Position numbers and translations under genes: made by a program. From positions 930,001 to 994,000 of the forward strand of contig NC_085053.1 of assembly GCF_963662255.1 (NCBI RefSeq): a DNA stretch of 64,000 nucleotides. Direction: 5' to 3'. Numbering within the stretch: the first letter of the stretch is position 1; each line of letters opens with the position of its first letter. The DNA is from Cinclus cinclus. Its lineage: Eukaryota; Chordata; Aves; Passeriformes; Cinclidae. A model generated the notes under the pieces. The model worked only from the letters and a program-made list of their open reading frames with translations, was not told the origin of the DNA and did no database searches. Positions 28,401 to 40,400 of this stretch are shown one piece after another.

Positions 28401-31400
28401 TCATGGTGAGGTGTGAGAATTTTGGAATAATGCTGCCATCTGGGGTTTATTCCTCTGTACACTTGAACCTTCCTAGGCTTATGAGACTGTCAGTAATGTA
28501 GCTGTCTTAGGGTTGTGAAGTGCTGTCCTGCCCTTTCCAGTGCCACAGGGAGCCAGGATTGCAGAGCTCTCTTTCGCACCTTGACCTTGTTCTCTGAGTG
28601 CTGTTTCTCCTGCATTTTCCATATTTCTTGTGGGTTTTTTTCCTCTGCAGTCACTGGTGGATCTGTGCAGCAAATCCCCCTGTAAGAACAAAGGCACGTG
28701 TGTCCAGACTCTGGCCCAGACTCGCTGTGTGTGCCCACCTGGCTGGACCGGCGCCTACTGTGACGTGCCCAACGTCTCGTGTCAAGTGGCAGCTTCACAG
28801 AGAGGTAAAACATCGTCCTCTGTGCTTTAGCTGAAAACATTTCCACAGGCATCTCCTTCCCCCTGCACGTGTGCACATCCCACCGAGCTTTGCCTCCAGG
28901 TGCTTGGCCTCAGTCACTTCTCAAGTAAAAATACTGTGTGTTTGGGAGTCAAGGTTTTCTTGATTCTCTCCATCACAAAAATCATCAGAAAGGAGGAATT
29001 AAATACTTTGTGAGGTCTCAGAGTTTCAGTAGTACTGTTTTACGTGGGCTGCGTTTTTGGAAAATGCATCAGCTCTTCATGCTATACCCCAAGTTTCTGC
29101 TGAACCCCAGGCAGGCCAGGTTTAAGACATGTTGTCCTTGAACAAGAAAGGCATTTTGGAACCCATGATAAGTATTTTTGCAGAGAATACTGATTACTAA
29201 GTGCACTGTTCAGCCTTATAAGTTATACCATAGCCCCTCAAAGTAGTAATTTTCTACTTCAGATGATGTCTGTGTAAAATATTTTGGTTTTAAGTGAATT
29301 TTGTCCGGCAACGTGGCTTGTTGCCCAGGCAGGTGGTCATGCCACTTTTATCCAGGAAATCCAGACAAGCAGATTCAGTGTCAAAGGAGAGAGATGTCAA
29401 AATCCCATACTTTTTGGGACATTCTAGGTACAGACATTGAACCTCTGTAGAGTTTCAATAGTACTTCAGATATGTATTCACCAGCCAGTGCTAAAATAAT
29501 ACAGCAGCACAAATAACTTCATGCCAGTGTTGAATCCCATGATCCAAAGAGGACAGAGCAGTGACTTCATTTGTAAGCCACTTGTGGTTCTGATCCACTG
29601 TAATTTAAGGAGTAACTTCAACTTTAAAGCTGCAGCTTTTCAATTCGTTGGACTTACCCATATCCATTCCTGTCTGAGCTACCAGCACTGGCAGCAAGCG
29701 CGTTTTCCGTGTTTGCTCACTTGATTTACCTTTGGTTTCAGGAGTCCCTGTGGACCAGCTGTGCCAGCACTCTGGTCACTGCCTCAACGTGGGGAACACC
29801 CACCACTGCCAGTGCCAGGTGGGTTACACAGGCAGCTACTGTGAGGTGCAGCTGGATGAGTGCGACTCCAGCCCCTGCCAGAACGGAGCCACCTGCCGGG
29901 ATCACCTGGGCGGATACCAGTGCGAGGTAACCCCGGGGATTCACTGGCAACAGGGAGAAATGCCTAGGGATACAAAGGGTTAAACAGAATACTTTGGGGT
30001 AAATACTTAGGGCATAGAGATACAGTGGGTTAAATAGAATACTTTGGGATAAATACTTAGGGCACAGTGATACAGAGGAGTAAATAGAATACTGAGGGCA
30101 CAGTGATACTACAGGGATAAATAGAATACTTAGCAATAAATACTTAGGGGCACAGTGATACAGAGGAATCAGAAGAAATCAGAAGCACATTCAAGTGGTA
30201 GAGTACCTTCACATAGAGAATAAAAGCAGCCTGCACCTGGAAGGAATTTTTAATTTGGCTGTAGCACAAACAGCACTCCAGAGAGGTTTTTAAGACTGAA
30301 TTAAGAGGTGTGATTGGAAGGAGCTGTGGTTGATGAGCCTCTATGTCTCATTGGAGAGGGGGTTCTTATCTGGACAGGCTTTTTGCCTGGGGTGTGGTTT
30401 ATATTAAAATATTTTTTAAATTTATTAAATGAATGTTATATTTCCCTGTTGGATAGGCAAAGCATCCCTTGCCTCCCAGGGTGGGAAATTATTTCCACTG
30501 CTTTCTGTTTCCTAATGCTGATGCAGAGAGCAGCGTCAGCCATGAGATTATTGTATATCAACCTCCCTAAGCTTTTCAGAAAGGTAGAACTCCTTGGAAG
30601 CCCATGCCCAGAGGAAAAGGATGAGTTTTATGTAAACCATAAGCCAAAATTACTAAGCCAGTTTCAGTGCTAGAGGGATCAGGATTTGATCTGCACTGTT
30701 TTGCAGCAATCAAATCGCTTGAATTCAGTTTTGCAGTGCCCTGTTATGTGTCACATGATAGAGTTGTGTGCTTAAGCTGCTGGCTGTGCAGCCCTTGGAA
30801 TCACTTCTTCAGCTGCAAAGGCAGTCCTAACCTGCCCAGTCTGTCTGTATTAGCCTTGTAATGAGTTAGTTGCACCACTGAATTAGTGGCTTGTTTTCAT
30901 TTTCTTCTACCTTCACTCAGAGTTAGGATTAAGAACATGAAGGAGATGAGGTTTTTTTGTTTGGACTTGGTTATTTGTTAAATTTTATCTAAAGTACAGA
31001 GGGTTCTACAACATTTCTAGCTACCAGCTAAAATTGAGTAAAATGGAGCTGAATGTAACTAGTTATATGATGTTTTAAAGCTAAACAGTCCACTAAAGAG
31101 CTAACACCTGTATTATTTATAGTTTTGACCCAATAACCAAACACCTGTCACCCACAGTGCAGCACTAACTGTCCAACCAAAAATTGCTACCTGAAATCAT
31201 GAAGAAGGAACAAGAAAAGGAAGATGAGGCGATACCCAAAACCCTCCATCTTGCCCCATACCTATTACTATATTCTAAAACCCCAAATTCCAAACCATTC
31301 ACCATGTGAAATCACACATTTCTATTCTAACCACACACCCGTGATTTTAACTCCATCACTCAATTTTGGAAGCCTTCTCCAAGGCCTCAAGTCAAAAGCA

Positions 31401-34400
31401 GTGTTCTCCAGAGGGTCAGTGTCAGAATGCACAGAAAGTAAAACACTCCCAGGCTTCTGGGCTCCAACAAGCCTTTCTGAGATGTCTGTTGGGAGAACAT
31501 TCACACTTATTTCTGTGTTGGCAGTGTGTGGCTGGGTTCCAGGGTGTGAACTGTGAATATGAAGTGGATGAGTGCCAGTTCCAGCCCTGCCAGAATGGAG
31601 GGACGTGCATCGACCTCATCAACCACTTCAAGTGCTCCTGTCCACCAGGAACTCGGGGTAGGAAGCTCAGCAATTAAATCGATGTTACAAGAGGGAATTC
31701 TCCCTCCCTGACCGCTGGTTTCATGAGGCACAGTTTAAAGGGAATGCATTATGTTCTTTGAAGAATGTTCCCAAAGCACACTGGGTCCCATGAGATACAT
31801 ATTTTCTCTTTAAAAATAAATGCTGCTTTTTTTCCTCCCTTTTAAATTATGTTCTTTTAAAGGAATGGGTCGTGGCAGTGTCCCTTGGGAATGTGTGATC
31901 CCTCTTTGGCAGTGTGGATGCATGAGATTGCTGTTAAGGTCTCTCCCAAACCTATCTGTTTTGGTACAGTAAATCCAAGGTTTCTTTTTGGTTAAGATGC
32001 TATGAAATAAATAGGGAATTTTCTTAGTTCTTGCATAACTCCCAGCATCCTTTACTTGCTTAAAGTTTTGCCCTTCATTGTCCTGTGTCCTGGAGTCTTT
32101 TGTGGAAAAGAAGTTGAGTGACTCTGGGCCACCTTAAACTATTTCAGCACATTTGAGCTCTTTTATTGAAAGCTCCTTAGGGGAGAAAAAAAAGGAAAAA
32201 AAAAAAAAAGTAGGCCTGAGTTTACATCAGTGGTTTTCAGTAGGCATTATTCTGCTGCCTGTTTATTGTCAAGTTTCTTGAAACCTAGCCTTCTCTTTTA
32301 TATCTGACCTATGAACCTGGCTTCTACCTTTGAAAATATTCAGAATTTAACATTTGAACCTGTCAGTAAATGCTTTCTCACTTCATGTTCTTTTTTTAAG
32401 CTTATTTCTCAAGTCAGTTAAAAATTTTACATTGCTCTGAACTTTTTCTTTCTGAAGTGTGTCATCTCAATGTAGGCAAAATCTTTAGATGTCAGATGGA
32501 GCTAAATTGTTGGTTTCTAATGTAAATTTACGTACAATTATACAATAATAATATGAAATTATAAACTAATACTTTTGCCTCTGGCCCATGCATATCGCCA
32601 GTTCATTTACTTTAGTGTGGCTCTCAGCACATCTCCCTACTTTAAGTGGGATAAGTGTTTATTTCATTGTAAATTACTGCACTAGCAATTCTTCATGTAG
32701 TCTTCTTAATATTGTTCTTCATTTAAAAGGCAGAAATCGTGCAATAAAAAAAAAAGCTGAAACAAACTTGCTTTTTAGGTCTCTACACCCAAGAGTGTAT
32801 TTATGTACCAGTATCTGCATTGCCAGAATTTCTGTATTCCACTAAATTCCCCACCATCCTTTGAGAGGTTCTGTGTGTACTGCTTTTAATCGTTCAGTTT
32901 TCCTTTGATGAGATAAATTACTTTTTGGATGTGACAGGTGTGTGGTTTTCTGTTTGTTTCTTTTCTTGTTTTGTTTTGGTTTTTTTTTTTGGTGGTTTGT
33001 TTTTTTGGTGGGTTTTTTTTTGTTTGGGGGTTTTTTTTTGTTTTGTTTTTTTTTTTTTTTTTTTTTGTAAATGAAAGGAATTAGAGAAGACTTGATACAA
33101 TTATTTAGCATAGTAAAGCTTAGTTTTTGTCCCTGGCCCAGTTTGTAATTGGTATACTTTACTGATGCCAGTATAAGCATCCTCCATATGTAGGTGAAGG
33201 ATTTTACTTGCTCTGGTTGGAACAACAGCAATAAACTTCCCCTCTCTGTCCCTTTATGCAGTGAAAGCAGAACCAGCACCAGACTTTGTCCCTTGAAAGG
33301 AAATCCTACAGGGAGAGGAAGAAATTGCCCTCCCTGGCTGCTGGTGGGGGTTTGCTGTAGGTCTTCAGAAGCCAGACTGGATGAATCTGTTTTATCCCAA
33401 CTGCTTTTTCTGTTGCCTTGCTGTTGCTACAAATGCTCTAATGCTCTTTGCCCAGTTCCAGGGTAGCCTGGTGGCAGGTCGTGGCTTTTCAAGGACAGCA
33501 TGGAGCTCCCGGGCTCTGCTCGGTCCCAGGGCTAAACCAAGTGCATCTTTTTTGGGCTTGGATTGGTTTTGTACTTTTAATTATGCCCTGAAATTAAGTC
33601 AAGTATGAAAGCTGTCAAATACCAGGATGGCCTAGCACTGAGGGCAGCCTGGATGAAAAACACATGTATTCTGAGCCTGCTTTGGAGCTGGCTGTCTGCA
33701 GAGGGTGTGGAGTATATTACTCTAGGATCTTTACCTGCTTATTTCAGGGACTGTGTGTGACATGGCCTTAAAACTTGATGAGTAGTGTAGGTGATGTCTT
33801 GAGAGGCTGCCTGGAACAGAGGCTAGACAGTGTTAAAGGAATAAAGTAGGGATTTATTAAAAGGCCTTCAAAGGATTCACCTTGGGCAGTCCAAGAGCCC
33901 AGCTCCACCCAAGATGGACCTCAAAATGGACAACTGGTCATGAGTTTTCCCACTTTTGGTCCATTCACATATTGGGGTTAATTGTCCAATTCCAGCTCCA
34001 GGTGATGCAGTCCCATCATCCCAGATTGCTCTCCTTAATTTGTTGCTGTTTGCACTTTTTTGGGCCTGAAGCTGCAACGATGTCCTAGGGCTGGAAAAGG
34101 ATTGTTTTGGCTAACTAAGCTGCGAAGAGAATTTGTTAACATACAAAGTTCAGAGTTACATATTAATGCAATAAAGAATCTGAATTAAGGCATCATAAGA
34201 AAGGCAGCCACGGTGCTGTATGCTCAAGTTGTCACTCTTGGCTGTGTTGACAGGGCGCTTCTGTGAGGAGAATGTGGACGACTGCATCTCTGACTCTGGA
34301 GTTCCCCGCTGCTTCAACGGAGGGCAGTGCATTGACCAGATCGGGGGCTACAGCTGCCTCTGCCCCCAGGGCTTTGCAGGAGAACGCTGTGAGGGTGACA

Positions 34401-37400
34401 TCAACGAGTGCCTCTCCAACCCCTGCAACCCCCGAGGGAGCCTGGACTGTGTCCAGCTGACAAACGATTACAGGTGCATCTGCCGTAGTGCTTTCACTGG
34501 TGAGTAGTCACAAACACGCTGCCAGTTTAATGGCAGCATCTCGAGAAATGGTCTCGAGTTCTGTCCCTTCCTGGCAGTGCTGCTGTCCAGCCACTTCACA
34601 ATGTCTGATTGTTTCCCTACAGCATGTTTCAGTTTTTAAAATCAGTCGTTCTTCTAAACCTTCCAAGAAGTTTGGCTTCCAGAGCTGTGTCAGGCAAAGG
34701 AATCTCCTGAGACACTTGGCTTCATGGACTTTTCTTTCTTTGTGGTGCTTTTCTTGTCTTCATAAATTCACATTTCTAATATTTAAAGTGTAACAATTCA
34801 CGTGTCAGCTTATCTGTAGCCTTTCCTATTATGAAGCAGCCATATGCATTTTGTCTATAAAATACAGCCAACTTTTGACCTCCTTTTCTACTCCTTACTG
34901 CCTTTTGTCCTTACATTGGTGATGTGGTCAGGATAGAGCATTCTATGCACAGACAGGCTGTACATTCCTAGCTTGGTGATCCTTCCACAATCCGACTTGG
35001 AATCACAACTTCATGCTGTGGAGACTATGTCTCACTCTCTCTAGAGCTCCTCTTTGTTAGCATTGCTGCTATTCTGCTCTCTGCCTCCCACTGAGCTTAA
35101 GTTTGGTCTAATAGTCTCCAGATGTGACTTAACTTTCAGCTTTCCATTTTCCATGTCAGTATAAGTTCTTATGCATTCAGTTCTCCTCCATTAAAGCCTT
35201 TCACTTTCCCTGCTAACCAGTAACCTTTCCTGCATGCTTTACCAGCAGTTTTTACTCTTACTTTTTCCTAAAATTTAAAGATGCTGTGATTTTCCCACTA
35301 AATTTGTGAGTTTCAGATGCAAGGAAATCACAAAGATACATGTTTGAAGAACTAATGTAGACTTTTTGAATGCATTTCTTAACCTGCCAAAAGGAGTTCC
35401 TGGAAGAGTGATGAATGAGGGAAGTGGAGCTGGTGGGACACTGGTGCAGGCCACCAGATGGATTTATTTTAAGCTTGTCTGTTAAGGTTGCTTTTATGAA
35501 TTATGCCTCATGTGGCTTCTGACCCTCCTGGAAGAGTTGCTGGGTCTTGTGCTGTGGGGACTGCAGGCCTGCTGCACCCCAGGAGGAGCAGGCAGAGCTG
35601 CTGTGTCTCAGACATGAAGTCTGTCTGGAAATGTTTGGCACAGAGGGGGGAACATGCTTCCTCCTCTAGCTGTCTGTCTCCTGCTCATTCCACAATGACC
35701 CTTCTGCCTGGGAGGGGATGGGGTGGCTTTGCTGTGGTCTAGGACTGGTGGGACGCCAGGACTCTGTGGGCCATCCTGCCCTGTATGCAAAGCCTTGGCT
35801 GCACATGCCTGTAGACTTCTATTAATGTTTCTCCTAGGGGGTCCAAGTCATGCTTAGATCATCCCCAACTTTCAGAAGTTTGGTGTCAGTTTGACTCTGG
35901 GAGCTGCTGCAGAGCTGGTCAGTGCAGTAAGATCTCTGGCTGATGAGTTTGAGGAGGCTCTGCTTGGTGCTCCTGTTTACTCCTGGTACATCTGGTCCTG
36001 AGAGCTGTTTGTTCATGTTACAGTGTGATTTGGACTCATTGAGCATTTTGCAAAAAGTAAAGAAGTCTTAGGAGCCCCCAGACTCGTGTGGTACATTGCT
36101 TCCAGGTTCTGTGCCTGGCTGACTTGGAGATGACAGCAGCATGGTCTGTGTTCCTGCCATGTTGTGTGTGTTCTTGAGGAGGCAGACATGGTCAGCTGTC
36201 CCCAAATGCACCTTGTAGCTTCTGACCCTTGTCTTATTTGCACAAAATCTCCTTCTGGGGTCAGAAGCAGGGCAAGCAGCTTGCTGGACATCACTGAACA
36301 CTGCTCTGGGCAAATCTACTTCCTGATTTTCAGCTTTATCATGTGGGGCTTCTCCTGTTAAATTTGCCAGTGTTAATTGAGCATTGGGACCTTTGGCATA
36401 ACTTTCAATTAATCGATTTTAAAAATTTTTCCACTTCATTTCCCACAAAATGAATTTTGAATCTGTCAGTAATGCAGAGAAATGTAACAACAGTCATGCG
36501 GTGTTAAATCCACATTGTTAAATGTTCTTTTCAGCAATTGCTTAAAATACGGTGAGTCCAATCCATTTTTATTGCTTTCTTCAGCTGTTTAACATTTTTA
36601 TGATCTACTGGTTTTTATTTAGGATTAGCACTTCCTCTGCCATATTTAACTGGCAGCACTAATATCGGCTCAGAAGCTAAATCAGAATTGTAGCTGAGGC
36701 AGCTATGCAGACACCACGTGTTATCCAAAGAGACTCCCTCCAAAGCACTCTCACTGGAGTGCCTAGCTCTCTGGTTACCCACAGGAGTGTTCTGTGCTGT
36801 GATGGTTTTTTGGAGTGATCACTCACACGTTCCTCTGCTCTCCTCTCCCCCTGTGCTCCACCCCAGGCCGTCACTGTGAGAGTGTCATCGACGTGTGTCC
36901 CCGCAAGCCATGCCAGAACGGTGGCACCTGCGCTGTGGCCAGCAACATGCCTGATGGCTTCATCTGCCAATGTTCCCCGGTAAGCACCGTGTCTCCACAC
37001 TGCACTGCCTGCTCAGCCTCCAGAGTTCTCTGCCTAGGCTCCCACTGTTTCACTGCAGGGGAAGATGGGACACTCTTTACCCACATCCTTTAGTTGATCT
37101 GCTTAGCGGGGCTTCCAGGAGAGTGATGCAGCCTCCCAAACAAGTATGGTCTTTAAGTATCACAGTTGGCTTTTTTGTCTTAAACCTACCATTAAATTGC
37201 AACTTCTTTTTTTGCACAGCCCTGTGTTTTCTGTGCTTGCTGCAACATTTCCCTTGTTTGTGGCTCCTTCTAGGCTGTTTTCCAGACATAATAGAGCCTT
37301 GCGATTTTCTAGTTTATCCATGAATTTAGGTCCAGAAAGTCATGGCTCCTGCAGTGAGCCTAGAGGAGTTACAGGGGAGAAAGGAATTGCATGCAACACT

Positions 37401-40400
37401 TTGCCTCCAGCCCTCAGAGTGTGGAAGAATAGGTTTGTGACACTGATTGTTTTGCCCTTTTTTTCCACCCCATAGGGTTATTCAGGAGCAAAATGTGAGT
37501 TCAGCAGCCACAGTACCTGTGGACAAGTGAAATGCAAGAAGGGGGAGCAATGCATCCAAACGTCTTCTGGTCCACGGTGCTATTGCCCCAAGCTGTCTGT
37601 GGGAGAGGAATGCCAGACAAACCCGGGCTGTGCCAGTGCCCCGTGCCAGAATGGGGGCAGCTGCCACCCTCATCCTCAGCCTCCTTACTATTACTGCCAG
37701 TGCCCTGCTCACAGCCAGGGCAGCCACTGTGAGCAGCCTGTAACTTTCAGCCCAGAGCCCCGAGGATGCCTGGATTCCCAGTGTGCAGAAAAAGCCAGGG
37801 ATGGCTATTGTGATGAAGACTGTAACACCCACGCATGCCAGTGGGATGGGGGTGACTGCTCCTTGAAAATGGAGGATCCTTGGGCCAACTGCTCCTCCTC
37901 CCTGCGCTGCTGGATGCTTTTCAATGGACAGTGCGATGAGTTCTGCAACACGCCTGAGTGCCTATTTGACAACTTTGAGTGTCAGCAAAATAGCAGGACG
38001 TGCAAGTAAGGCTTGATGCTGAGAACATTCTCTCTGTGTGACTAACACAGCTCCTGCCTGTTGCTCCCTTCTTTCTCATTGTTTCTCTCTCTGTCCTTGC
38101 TGAAAGCTTGGCACCCAGGAGTTTCTGCTGCTCTGTGTGCTTCTCATCTGTTTTTGGGATTTCTGTGCTGTACACAAAGTCAATAACCTGAACAATGGTA
38201 ATGTTTTAACCCGAGTGATGGATGTACCCTGCTTTCCCTGGAAATGTAAATAGGAGGCAGCTTGCCTTGTACTAGATTTTAATAGTGCTGCCTGCTATCC
38301 TGAATTTTGCTGCTTGCCAGCAATACCTGTATTTTAATCCCAGCTGTGTTTGCTGCCTCTGACTGCCATTTTCTAGCTCATTTGTGGTGGCACTTCTTTC
38401 TCTTCAGTTATCTGTGACAAATGCTACAGCTTTGCAGTGATGGTGCTCCCTTGGTGAAGCAAGAGGTTTTAGACATCTCAGTAAACAGAATAAGCTGTTC
38501 TCTTACACTGTTACCAGAATTAAATAATGGGTTCTTGGGAGGGGTTCTGTGCTTCCTACTTGCAGCCTGAGAGGGTGAAAGCTTATCCTGGGCTTGCATT
38601 TCTTCTCCTGATTATGAGCATCGTTTAGCCTCAAATGGTGCTGCAGAGCAAAAGAGCCAGACTGCAGGTGTGCTGTGCAGAGCACAGCAGTGCTGTGTGC
38701 TGCCCATAAGCCTCTCCCTGCTCCAGGTACGACAAGTACTGTGCAGATCACTACGCAGACGGGCGCTGTGACCAGGGCTGCAACAGCGAGGAGTGTGGCT
38801 GGGACGGGCTGGACTGTGCCGGTGACAAAGCCGAGAAGCTGGCAGAGGGCACCCTGATCATCGTGGTCCTCATGCCCCCCGACGAGCTGCTGGGCGACGT
38901 CCGCAGCTTCCTGCGCACCCTGGGGACGCTCCTGCACACCAACCTGAGGATCAAGCTGGACTCCCAGGGAAACCCCATGGTGTTCCCCTACTATGGGGAG
39001 AAATCGGCGGCACGGAGCCGTCGGTCGCTCGTGGTTGTTCGTAAGCACAGAGAGCTGGAGCAGGAGGTCATTGGGTGAGTGGCTCCTGTAATGGGTTAGT
39101 TGCACCACCTAATTAGTGGTTTGTCTTCATTTTCTTCTGTCTCTACTCAGAGTCAGGATAAAAAACCCGCAGTAAACAAATTTCTGGTTTGGACTTGGTT
39201 TCTTGTTCGGACTTTATTAAATCTTATCTAAACTACAGAGGGTTTTGCAACACTTCTAGCTACCGGCTAAAAGCAAGCAAAATGGAGCTGACTCTAGCTC
39301 CATCTAGCTAGTTACAAGGTATTTTAAAGCTGAACAATCCAATAAAGGGCTAACGCTTATATTATTTATACTTTTCACCCATTAACCAAGCCTCTGTGAC
39401 CTGCAGTGGAGCACTAACTATCCAACCAGAAATTACTACCTGAAATTATGAAGGTGCAAGAAAAGGCAGATGGAAGACCTCCATCTTGTCCCATTACCTA
39501 TTACTGTATTCTATAAACCCCAAATTCCAAACCCTTCACCATGTGAAATCACACCCTTGTATTTTAAATACACACCCGTGACTTTAACTCCATCACTCAA
39601 TTTTGGAAGCCTTTTCCAAGGCCCAAAGTCAAAAGCAGTGTTCTCCAGGGAGTCAGTGTCAGAAAGCACAGGAAGTTCAAAACTCCCAGGCTTCTGGGTT
39701 CCAGCAGGCCCCCTCTGGCCTTGTTGTGCTGGTAACTCTTGCTTGTAGTTGTGTGGGATATTCTAGACTATTTAGGGCTGTAGGCTATTTTTTAAATGGG
39801 AAAATGCAATGCTATTGCAACTGCCCATTGTCAAAGTAGAAAAAGTAACGTAAAAGGCTGCTGGGTTTAACCCACTGCTTTGGCATAAGTTTCTCTCACT
39901 GACTCCTGTGTCCTCTTTCTGTGTCTCTGCAGCACCAAGGTGTTCCTGGAGATTGACAACCGCCAGTGTGCAGAGGACTCAGAGCAATGCTTTCACAACA
40001 CAGAAGCTGCTGCAGCTCTCCTAGCTGCTCAGGCCATCAAGGGCATGCTGCCCTATCCTTTTGTGTCTGTCCAAAGTGAGTAATTGCAGAGGAAGAATTG
40101 CATATTGGGAGAGGATTCTTCAAACTTGGGCTTGCAAAATACTCAGAATATTGATTATCCTCTTTTTGTGTTCAGTATGGTTTCTGGGAGATAACTTGTT
40201 TGTCCCCAGTTATAGGAGTATGTTTGTGCAAAGTACACAGAAGGGACATCTGGTTTAGTAGGGCAGGGCATTTAATTTAGAGTCCAGTGACTTTAATACT
40301 TGTAGAATCAGTAATCTCTCATGGTACCGCAGTGCAGTGGTGATCTCTGCACCAAAATCATTCATGTGCTTTAAGCCATGAATGCAATGGAGAAGGTGCT

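Noticed and set aside
32842..33279. Lys/Asn-rich minus-strand frame of 145 codons
   Set aside because: It is a translation of the T/G-rich low-complexity tract.
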